Shown: piece after piece, positions 1 to 4,517 of the stretch
Position numbering within the stretch: position 1 is the first letter of the stretch
Layout: each line of letters starts with the position of its first letter
DNA from: Pseudomonadota bacterium
GTDB taxonomy: Bacteria > Myxococcota > Myxococcia > Myxococcales > Myxococcaceae
Assembly (NCBI GenBank): GCA_023423535.1
Contig: JAFAFL010000017.1
Span: 1-6,471, forward strand
Reading direction: 5' to 3'
DNA length: 6,471 nucleotides
The notes under the pieces: generated by a model
Databases searched by the model: none
Told to the model about the DNA's origin: nothing
The model's input: only the letters and a program-made list of their open reading frames with translations
Made by a program: the position numbers and the translations under genes

Positions 1-18
1 GGTAAGCTGGCCGCTCCG

Positions 19-33
19 GCCCGCCGTACGGGC
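19..33. other. small hairpin upstream of tRNA-Val
   Basis: GCCCG (19-23) and CGGGC (29-33) form a perfect 5-bp stem with a 5-base loop just before the tRNA. It has no U-tract. It may be the end of an upstream terminator, a processing structure or chance in GC-rich DNA. Confidence 0.2.
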
Positions 34-38
34 GTTCC

Positions 39-110
39 GGGCGCGTAGCTCAGTGGGAGAGCACTCGCCTTACAAGCGAGGGGTCGCAGGTTCGAAACCT
101 GCCGCGCCCA
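39..110 (+). tRNA. tRNA-Val (anticodon TAC)
   Basis: A complete cloverleaf folds by eye. The acceptor stem GGGCGCG (39-45) pairs with CGCGCCC (103-109), with discriminator A at 110. The D-arm is 48-62. The anticodon stem CTCGC (64-68) pairs with GCGAG (76-80) around the loop CTTACAA, which places anticodon TAC at 71-73 and reads GUA valine codons. The T-arm GCAGG/CCTGC (86-102) carries TTCGAAA. CCA is not encoded (CCC follows), as is common in actinomycetes. The gene is intact although an integrase remnant begins 78 bp downstream, so its 3' end is the likely attachment site of an integrative element. No second copy of the tRNA 3' end is visible in the window, so the opposite att site would lie outside it. 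Confidence 0.97.
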
Positions 111-130
111 CCCTTCACCACCAGCAGAAA

Positions 131-160
131 CCGCCCCGAGAAGATCATTCATCGGAGCGG
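131..160. terminator. imperfect hairpin between tRNA-Val and integrase remnant
   Basis: CCGCCCCGA (131-139) pairs with TCGGAGCGG (152-160) with a single mismatch around a 12-base loop. It lies 21 bp after the tRNA and just past the integrase 3' end, so it could terminate transcription from either side. No T-run follows, which is usual for high-GC genomes but keeps confidence low. Confidence 0.3.
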
Positions 161-182
161 TGACAGCAACGCTGACAGCAAC
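161..182. repeat. tandem TGACAGCAAC repeat, possible integrase arm-type site
   Basis: TGACAGCAAC occurs at 161-170 and again at 173-182, a 12-bp period with GC between. The repeat lies between the integrase stop (188-190) and the tRNA. Short direct repeats at this spot are a recurrent feature of actinomycete integrative elements, where they could bind the integrase N-terminal arm domain. That role is inferred. A similar motif, GGTGAC-N3-CGCTGAC, lies at 2813-2828 beside the second integrase relic (here GGTGAC-N5-CGCTGAC at 159-176). Confidence 0.5.
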
Positions 183-187
183 AGGGT

Positions 188-593
188 CTATGAGAGACGC
201 CCGTCGAGCTTGCCGAGGCGCCTGACGCATCGCGTCGAGGTTGGCATGCGAGTAGACCTTCAGCGTGATCTTCACATCGGCGTGCCGCGATGGTCTGAAC
301 GACTTGCGGCGCGACGCCCAACTCCATCAGCAGCGAGACGACGGTGTGCCGCAGGTTGTGCAGCCGGACCTCGGGGCAGCCGGCTTTCTCCCGGAGGCCG
401 GCGAAGTGTCGGTTGAGGTTGCGCGGCTCCATCGGGGTACCGACCTCGGAGGGGAGGACCAGGCCGTGATCCTGCCAGACCTCGGCGAGGCGATCACGTT
501 CCCGGCGCTGGCGCTCCTGGTGGTCGAGCAGCGCCAACCAGGCACTGTCTGCCCGATGGTGGCGGTGCCGTTGTCGAGGTCAAGGTCCGACCT
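188..593 (-). pseudogene. tyrosine recombinase (integrase) C-terminal remnant, multiply disrupted
   Basis: This is the catalytic C-terminal part of a phage/ICE-type tyrosine recombinase. The longest open piece (from a TTG at 535-537) reads ALLDHQERQRRERDRL, then EPRNLNRHFAGLREKAG and RLHNLRHTVVSLLMELG, with the box II Arg codon at 349-351. At about 286-289 the frame breaks: 'ATC G CGG CAC' is consistent with loss of two bases from an ancestral GCGCGG. The next frame continues as RHADVKITLKVYSHANLDAM with the nucleophilic Tyr codon at 252-254. One extra C near 217-218 shifts to a third frame, which ends LGKLDGRLS and stops at 188-190. Upstream, DLDLDNGTATIGQTV (587-543) in yet another frame matches the strand region that normally lies about 25-30 residues before ALLDHQ, so an internal deletion joined them. 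The whole N-terminal half and box I are gone. The gene cannot make an active integrase. Its 3' end faces the tRNA, as in tRNA-integrated elements. Confidence 0.85.
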
Positions 594-628
594 TGTCTCA
601 GGACGTGGGTGACACGTCTGGCTAGACG
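594..628. mobile_element. possible insertion-sequence end abutting integrase remnant
   Basis: The recognisable integrase homology stops near 590, exactly where TGTCTCAGGACGTGGGTGACAC (594-615) begins. From memory this resembles the ends of some actinobacterial IS481-type elements, but no transposase, partner inverted repeat or target duplication is visible. A small inverted repeat CGTCT-N4-AGACG sits at 615-628. This is a hypothesis for why the integrase lost its N-terminal half. Confidence 0.2.
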
Positions 629-651
629 ATCTTGCTTTGGGTTTAGCTCGT

Positions 652-1236
652 TCAGCGGTGGTGGGCTATGACCTCGGGGCGAACCGGCGGCAGCTCCCAC
701 GGTTGCAGTGTGCCGTCGACCAGCTCGGCCAGGAACTGGACGATCCCGCCCATGTAGTGCCACCAGCCGCCGTTGCGGGATGCGACAGTGACCGGCCAGT
801 CATCGGGCTCGACCGTCGTTGTAGTCCAGAGAAAGAGGTCGCCTTGGGTCGATTGGGCCCAGGGAAGCAGGCCACCCGGAGCGGGATGGGGGCGCAGGCC
901 GATGGACATGTCCGCCTCCCACCAGTCCTGGACAGTCTCCAGGTCGCCACGGATGCCGCGCAGCCTGCGATGCTCTGCGCCGGGCACGGGCAGGCCGACG
1001 ACGAGGAAGTCGCCGAGAGTAAAGGTGGGGTAGAGCGCGGCGAGCAGCTTGTAGTCGCCCGGTAGGCGCGTGCTCAGTCCTTCCTCCAGCAGCGGCCAGT
1101 TCACGGGGGCGGGCTCGGGGCGTCTGTGCTCGGCGAGGCCGGGGATTGCCCGCTCCAGCGCCTGCACTGCCGCAGCCGGGTCCGTAATCCGATGCTGTGG
1201 TGCCTGGGTGTCGATGAGCTCTTCCACGGCGAACAC
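652..1236 (-). CDS. SUKH (SMI1/KNR4) family protein
   Basis: About 194 residues from the GTG at 1236. The diagnostic N-terminal SUKH core is visible at residues 47-78: a Trp, an amphipathic helix, then RLPGDYKLLAALYP and FTLGDFL, which match the family's 'LPxDYxxLL...YG.G...DFL' pattern. The C-terminal half contains LLPWAQSTQGDLFLW, a run of aromatic residues (GGWWHYM) and FLAELVDG, as in the usual end of these domains, where a strand-rich region is followed by a helix. SUKH proteins are cytoplasmic. Many are immunity proteins for polymorphic or contact-dependent toxins, others are regulatory or of unknown role. No toxin lies next to it here, so immunity is only a family-based possibility. 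The start is uncertain: GTG 1227 and ATG 1320 are in frame, and none has a convincing Shine-Dalgarno, so a leaderless message is possible. It diverges from the gene at 1364. Confidence 0.72.
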   Translation of the reverse strand: MFAVEELIDTQAPQHRITDPAAAVQALERAIPGLAEHRRPEPAPVNWPLLEEGLSTRLPGDYKLLAALYPTFTLGDFLVVGLPVPGAEHRRLRGIRGDLETVQDWWEADMSIGLRPHPAPGGLLPWAQSTQGDLFLWTTTTVEPDDWPVTVASRNGGWWHYMGGIVQFLAELVDGTLQPWELPPVRPEVIAHHR

Positions 1237-1363
1237 GGTGCCACGGAGGTGCGACGTCCGGAGCGCGTAAGTACGGGGAGTGGCTAGGCAAGATCCGCGA
1301 TGCTGGTCGAGCTGCCGCATGACGCGGGACCACGGTGCTCTCCTCTCGCCTTGGTGAGCGATC
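1237..1363. promoter_or_regulatory. divergent intergenic region between SUKH gene and membrane-protein gene
   Basis: This 127-bp gap must hold promoters for both divergent genes. No pair of consensus -35/-10 boxes stands out. On the minus strand a good AGGAG (1340-1344) lies 6 bases before a GTG at 1331-1333, but that GTG opens an Arg/Pro-rich frame different from the SUKH frame. On the plus strand GGTGAG ends a few bases before ATG 1364 and may serve as a weak ribosome site. Confidence 0.35.
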
Positions 1364-1927
1364 ATGGGTGACGTGCAGGATACGGTCGCCGTAGCGCTGG
1401 TCACATCTGTGTCAACTCTGGCCGCAGCCAGCATCTCTGGCCTGATCGGAGTCTGGGCCTCCCGTCGCCAGGTCGCGGGCCAGCTCGCCGCCGCTCGTGA
1501 GGAACGATCGGAACAGCGGGCAACATCAACGGCTCAGCTTCGCCGGGACTCCTACGTCGGCTTTCTCAGTGCGTGTGACAGGGCGTATCGACGCCTCGAC
1601 TGGAACTGGCAGCACGAGCACCACGATGAACTCCTGAAGGTCCGCAGCGAGACGTACCAAGCCCTGCGAGGTCTTGACGAGGCCTACAACATCGTGCTGC
1701 TCGAAGGGCCAGAAGGAGTCGCCCGAGCGGCGGAGGCCGTCACGCGGAGCATCAACGAGGAGCACCGTCAGCAGCTCCGGTTGATCACCGGAGCCGCTTC
1801 GGATGCTGATGGGATCCCTTCAGGTGCCCGATACGGAGGGGAGAGGCGTACGGCGATCGAAGAACGGACGAAGCGCAGAGACTCCTTCGTCGAAGCGGCC
1901 AGGGCTGCACTGAACCAAACTGGATAG
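1364..1927 (+). CDS. single-pass membrane protein with coiled coil, unknown function
   Basis: 187 residues. Residues about 8-32 form one hydrophobic segment (VAVALVTSVSTLAAASISGL), followed by basic WASRRQ, consistent with an N-terminal anchor with the bulk in the cytoplasm. Residues about 35-60 are Ala/Arg/Glu-rich and could form a coiled coil. Next comes LRRDSYVGFLSACDRAYRRLDW, a pattern common in unnamed actinobacterial proteins of this shape ('RRxxYxxFL'). The remainder is predicted mostly helical, with many charged residues and no visible catalytic motif. It is the only plus-strand protein gene in the window and diverges from the SUKH gene. The ATG at 1364 is chosen because GGTGAG lies just upstream and the anchor follows directly. 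I do not recognise a named family. A scaffold or sensor role would be guesswork. Confidence 0.75.
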   Translation: MGDVQDTVAVALVTSVSTLAAASISGLIGVWASRRQVAGQLAAAREERSEQRATSTAQLRRDSYVGFLSACDRAYRRLDWNWQHEHHDELLKVRSETYQALRGLDEAYNIVLLEGPEGVARAAEAVTRSINEEHRQQLRLITGAASDADGIPSGARYGGERRTAIEERTKRRDSFVEAARAALNQTG

Positions 1928-1977
1928 ATGCCGGCGATGGTGGCCGCGTCGATCAGGCGCCGGTTCGACGTCGAAGC

Positions 1978-2163
1978 TCACGGTTCGAGGACCGTAGCGA
2001 AGAGGGCCAGGCTGGCTAGGCCGGTCACCACGAGCGCGCTTGACACGATCAGCAGCCTGACCGCGTCCCGCCCGGCCTGCGCACGCCGGCTGTTGTCACT
2101 CCCCGCCACCATGCGGGCGACCATAACAATGGTCAATATGTCGAGGCTGTCCTCGCACGTCAC
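1978..2163 (-). CDS. possible small single-pass membrane protein
   Basis: 61 residues from GTG 2163, or 48 residues from ATG 2124. The C-terminal part is a clean hydrophobic segment (LLIVSSALVVTGLASLALFA, about residues 37-56) preceded by a basic stretch (NSRRAQAGRDAVR), which fits an inside-positive single-span topology. It follows the 198-residue protein gene with a 30-bp gap on the same strand, so co-transcription is plausible. There is no good ribosome site for either start and no recognisable family. Its small size in GC-rich DNA means it could be a chance frame, but the charge and hydrophobicity pattern looks more like a real protein than the opposite-strand frame across it. Confidence 0.4.
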   Translation of the reverse strand: MTCEDSLDILTIVMVARMVAGSDNSRRAQAGRDAVRLLIVSSALVVTGLASLALFATVLEP

Positions 2164-2193
2164 GCACCCGGCGAAGACGGCCTAATGGTGCTG

Positions 2194-2790
2194 TTACTCG
2201 TCACTGCGGCACGGCAGTCCGTCCGCTCCAGGTGTCTGGACGTTGACGAAGTAGCCGATCGGAACGCTCTGCTCACGCTGCATCCCGAGAACGTTGAATC
2301 GCATCTTCTGGGTTTCGAACGAGAACCCCGCGCACGGGATCTGGTAATTCAGGAGGAAATCGTTGAAGAAGCGCAGGTTCACCCACACGAATATCTGATC
2401 GTCCGCCGGGAGGTCGATCGGCCTGAACGGCATGGCCTTCCCCCGCTCAATTCCTTGATCGACATCTACGTTCATGTGCACCTGTTCAACGGCGAAGCCT
2501 GGACCGCGGTCCTTGACCACGTCCTCCAGCCGGACCGTGAACGGTCCCCGGTTGGCAATGCTGAAGCCGTATTCGATGCTGCGGCCAGGCTGCGCAACGT
2601 ACCGGTACTCGGTGACATGACCAGCGGTGACGCTGGACAATGCCTGCGGATTCGCTCCGACGTTTCCGTGGTCCAGCTTGTACCGCAGCGTGATCGTGAG
2701 GTAGGTGGCCAACAGCACGAGCGCCACAAGCAACGCGGCGAGGATCATCTTGCCCCGGCGCCCGGCGTGGAGGGCAGGGGTCAGCACCAT
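2194..2790 (-). CDS. membrane-anchored extracytoplasmic protein, unknown function
   Basis: 198 residues. A short cytoplasmic head with RRGK (residues 11-14) precedes one transmembrane helix (about 15-35, MILAALLVALVLLATYLTIT). The rest would lie outside the membrane. The outer part contains alternating hydrophobic stretches such as RSIEYGFSIANRGPFTVRLE, DQIFVWVNLRFF and SVPIGYFVNV, suggesting a beta-sandwich, and two cysteines (C153 and C194) that could form a disulphide. No catalytic motif or named domain is recognised. The ATG at 2790 has no Shine-Dalgarno. A TACGAT box at 2797-2802 ends six bases before it, which suggests a leaderless transcript starting at the ATG. The integrase relic lies immediately upstream, so its present promoter may have been set by the element's insertion. 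Confidence 0.78.
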   Translation of the reverse strand: MVLTPALHAGRRGKMILAALLVALVLLATYLTITLRYKLDHGNVGANPQALSSVTAGHVTEYRYVAQPGRSIEYGFSIANRGPFTVRLEDVVKDRGPGFAVEQVHMNVDVDQGIERGKAMPFRPIDLPADDQIFVWVNLRFFNDFLLNYQIPCAGFSFETQKMRFNVLGMQREQSVPIGYFVNVQTPGADGLPCRSDE

Positions 2791-2796
2791 GGCAGA

Positions 2797-2802
2797 ATCG
2801 TA
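2797..2802 (-). promoter_or_regulatory. putative -10 box TACGAT for leaderless start at 2790
   Basis: On the minus strand TACGAT is followed by six bases and then ATG, the spacing expected if transcription starts at the A of the start codon. No clear -35 is seen. Confidence 0.45.
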
Positions 2803-2812
2803 GAGCCGCGAC

Positions 2813-2828
2813 GGTGACGACCGCTGAC
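2813..2828. repeat. degenerate copy of the integrase-adjacent repeat motif
   Basis: GGTGAC-N3-CGCTGAC here resembles GGTGAC-N5-CGCTGAC at 159-176 beside the first integrase remnant. In both places the motif lies on the 3' side of an integrase relic. Thirteen conserved bases with the same polarity suggest common origin, though chance is not excluded. Confidence 0.35.
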
Positions 2829-2878
2829 CCGAAAAGGGCGGCCTGGACTACGCCTCGGCGTCTGACGGTGGCCTTGCC

Positions 2879-2989
2879 CGAAGGGTTGGCTTGCGAGAAG
2901 TGCTTGAGAGTGATTTTCACGTCGGCGTGGCGGCGATGGCCTGGACGCAACAGATGCAGCAAGCCAGCGGCGACGGAATGTCGGTCGTG
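2879..2989 (-). pseudogene. second tyrosine recombinase relic (C-terminal fragment)
   Basis: A continuous minus-strand frame reads HDRHSVAAGLLHLL, then HRRHADVKITLKHFSQANP. This matches the integrase segment from the box II HxLRH motif through the second HxxR-like box (HADVKIT) to the position of the nucleophilic Tyr, where His-Phe (KHFS) stands in place of the first relic's Val-Tyr (KVYS). Compared with the first relic about six residues are missing between the two boxes, and one residue is missing from HDLRH. Upstream (about 2990-3010) only traces can be guessed, and downstream the similarity fades after NPSGK. It differs enough from the first relic (KHFSQANP versus KVYSHANL) to come from a separate integrase rather than a recent duplication. 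It lies in the gap between the genes at 2194-2790 and 3018-3465. Confidence 0.65.
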
Positions 2990-3017
2990 GCGGGCACTAC
3001 CGGCGAGGTCCCGACTC

Positions 3018-3465
3018 CTAGCTGGGCTCGTTCCTTAGCTGCCCGTGGAGCTGACCGGTGGTGTTGACCACCGCGACGAAGCCGAACACCTCAATTCGAT
3101 CGACGTCGAAACCTCCCGTAACGATGGGTGATGGCGCGTAGGCGTAGATCTGACTGGCATCCAGGTGGAGCCCGCGCCGCTGGTGTGCGCCCACGGCGAG
3201 AGGGGTCAGAAGATACCGGTCCTGGCCACCCTCGGTGTCCAGCTCGGCAGTCAGATCGGCACGGGACAGCAACCGCTTGACGCCGCGTCGGCGGACCTGC
3301 GCCGCGCTTGACCGCATGACGCGGATGAAGAACGGGAGGAAGGCCCAGTTGTCCTCGGTGGTCAGCCTCTTACCAGCCGCCCACAGTGACGACGCGGAGT
3401 GGGTACGGCTCGACCTCGCCGATCTCCACCGCGAACGTGGCCCGGTCACCGATGCGTCGTGTCAT
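3018..3465 (-). pseudogene. frameshifted small protein of unknown function, coupled to upstream gene
   Basis: The natural start is ATG 3465-3463, overlapping the upstream gene's TGA (3467-3465) by one base as TGATG. It reads MTRRIGDRATFAVEIGEVEP, then YPLRVVTV, but stops at a TAA about 90 bases in. One frame over, a sequence with clear protein character resumes as WAAGKRLTTEDNWAFLPFF and runs to the stop at 3018. Joining the two at about 3382-3384 gives a plausible protein of about 148 residues (VVTV-WAAGKRL), which implies that two bases were lost from an ancestral GTGTGG. The GTG at 3449 that opens the downstream frame alone gives an Arg/Ser-rich, artificial-looking N terminus. No named family or catalytic motif is recognised. 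A sequencing error or programmed shift is possible, but loss of function is simplest. Confidence 0.65.
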
Positions 3466-3779
3466 CAGCCCGCTGGCGCAGTCATGTGGAGGGCCATGCC
3501 CGGCTGGGTAGGTTGCCATCCCTCGGCCAGGGCCTTCCGGACTATCGCCGCGACAGTCGACGGAAGAACGGGGACCGCCGGTGTGCCGAACCAGTTGCTC
3601 GGATGGTCCTGAGACATGCGGACCAACAACACCCTGCCCTTGCAGCCGGCCTGTTCGACAGCGACAGCGAGTGGATCCTCACACAGCGCTCGGGCATAGG
3701 TCGGCCTGCCGCGTACGCGCCACCTGTAGGTGACCCCATCCACCGTGATGAGCCGAGAGCCCTTCCTGACCAACGCCAT
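3465..3779 (-). CDS. small conserved-looking protein of unknown function
   Basis: 104 residues from ATG 3779, chosen because a strong AGGAGG lies six bases upstream (3786-3791). An in-frame GTG start at 3824 would add 15 residues and lacks this site. The N terminus (ALVRKGSRLITVDGVTYRWR) and the middle (NWFGTPAVPVLPSTVA) look like a small family I recall as common and unnamed in actinomycetes. Its members begin with VRKGSRxITVDG and end with an aromatic GW-containing helix (here KALAEGWQPTQPG). It has no signal peptide or membrane segment and is probably cytoplasmic. Its stop overlaps the start of the next gene (TGATG), so the two are translationally coupled and likely acted together. The P-loop gene lies 67 bp upstream on the same strand. 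Confidence 0.85.
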   Translation of the reverse strand: MALVRKGSRLITVDGVTYRWRVRGRPTYARALCEDPLAVAVEQAGCKGRVLLVRMSQDHPSNWFGTPAVPVLPSTVAAIVRKALAEGWQPTQPGMALHMTAPAG

Positions 3780-3785
3780 GACGAC

Positions 3786-3791
3786 CCTCCT
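3786..3791 (-). promoter_or_regulatory. strong Shine-Dalgarno (AGGAGG) fixing start at 3779
   Basis: AGGAGG with six bases to ATG is the best ribosome-binding site in the window. It decides the start of the 104-residue gene over the longer in-frame alternative. Confidence 0.85.
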
Positions 3792-3846
3792 CGACGTCAG
3801 ATGCCCGTACCCGCAGATGCCCACCAGTCATGCGGACAGTCCCAGG

Positions 3847-4380
3847 TCAGGCATCTGAGCGTCCCTCGGTAGCTCTGAGGGTGATCTGCGCGGCGACTTG
3901 GGCGGGAGTCAGATGCGTGGTGTCGACGATCTCGGCCTCGGCATGCAGCCACGTGCGGGCCGCCTCGGCGTAGGGCTGAAGGTACTTGAGGCGGAACGGA
4001 GATGGAATGGAGTGTTCCCCCTCGATACGGCTGCGGAGGGCGTCTTGGTCGGCGTGGAGGACGAAGTGCCTGACCGGGATGGCGTGTTGGGCGAGGCCCG
4101 TACTGATTTCCTTCCAGTACTGCTCGACCAGGACAGTCATCGGCACTACGAGCGTGCCGCCGGTGTAGTCGAGAACACGGCGGGCGGTCTCGACGACGAG
4201 CTGCCGCCACGGCGGCCAATGCTGGAAGTTGTCAGTCGCGGGCAGTCCTGGCGTGATGTCCATGAGAGCCTCGCCGACCTTCTCGGCGTCGAACACTCGC
4301 GAATCCGGAATCAGCTGCTGCACGAGCATGCTGGTCGTCGTCTTGCCCACGCCGTGAGTGCCGTTGAGCCATACGATCAC
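3847..4380 (-). CDS. P-loop ATPase/kinase, TmrB-like AAA family
   Basis: 177 residues from GTG 4380. The N terminus reads VIVWLNGTHGVGKTTTSMLV: a buried strand followed by a Walker A motif, GTHGVGKTT (residues 7-15). This start-proximal P-loop is typical of small nucleoside-kinase-like proteins, including the tunicamycin-resistance protein TmrB group. A second strand (TLVVPMTVLVEQYWKEI) fits the Walker B/switch region. HFVLHADQDALRSRIEGE resembles the helix leading to the LID, and the end, EIVDTTHLTPAQVAAQI, is the characteristic 'VDTT.LTP..VA' close of this family. It probably phosphorylates or binds a small molecule in the cytoplasm; the substrate is unknown. The frame stays open far upstream, including an ATG at 4473, but that extension is Arg/Ser-rich, and homologues usually start right before the first strand. 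No Shine-Dalgarno is present. Confidence 0.85.
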   Translation of the reverse strand: MIVWLNGTHGVGKTTTSMLVQQLIPDSRVFDAEKVGEALMDITPGLPATDNFQHWPPWRQLVVETARRVLDYTGGTLVVPMTVLVEQYWKEISTGLAQHAIPVRHFVLHADQDALRSRIEGEHSIPSPFRLKYLQPYAEAARTWLHAEAEIVDTTHLTPAQVAAQITLRATEGRSDA

Positions 4381-4385
4381 AGGCA

Positions 4386-4391
4386 ACACTA
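4386..4391 (-). promoter_or_regulatory. putative -10 box TAGTGT before GTG 4380
   Basis: On the minus strand TAGTGT ends five bases before the GTG of the P-loop gene, with no ribosome site between. This supports a leaderless start there and the shorter protein. A -35 is not evident. Confidence 0.4.
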
Positions 4392-4421
4392 ACGCGATTG
4401 AGCAGCCGGACGACCTCCGCA

Positions 4422-4454
4422 GACCGGTGCGCGATCCGCGCGGCACAGCCGGTC
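4422..4454. terminator. long GC-rich imperfect inverted repeat after lipoprotein gene
   Basis: GACCGG (4422-4427) pairs with CCGGTC (4449-4454), and inside it GCGCG pairs with CGCGC around a three-base ATC loop, with a few unpaired bases on the right arm. It lies in the 137-bp gap between the lipoprotein stop and the P-loop gene start. It could be a U-less terminator or an operator for the downstream gene. Confidence 0.35.
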
Positions 4455-4517
4455 CTGCATTGAACGTCGACATCAGCTCGGGCAGCGGGTGCCGATGCCG
4501 GCGCGGGAGGCTCGGTC

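Noticed and set aside
637..1065. Plus-strand open frame opposite the SUKH gene
   Set aside because: It mirrors the SUKH coding sequence, shows no family pattern, and is a typical GC-rich antisense frame.
800..1333. Minus-strand open frame with a good Shine-Dalgarno and GTG
   Set aside because: The translation is dominated by Arg, Pro and Ala and overlaps the SUKH gene out of frame. The ribosome site is recorded as a finding only.
2185..2817. 210-residue plus-strand open frame
   Set aside because: It lies fully opposite the 198-residue minus-strand gene, which has a transmembrane anchor, coherent beta-rich sequence and a -10 box. The plus frame is Arg/His-rich without domain character.
2486..2962. 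158-residue minus-strand open frame containing the integrase motif
   Set aside because: Only its first part resembles an integrase. The rest runs out of frame across the 198-residue gene, so it is a relic read into a shadow frame, not a gene.
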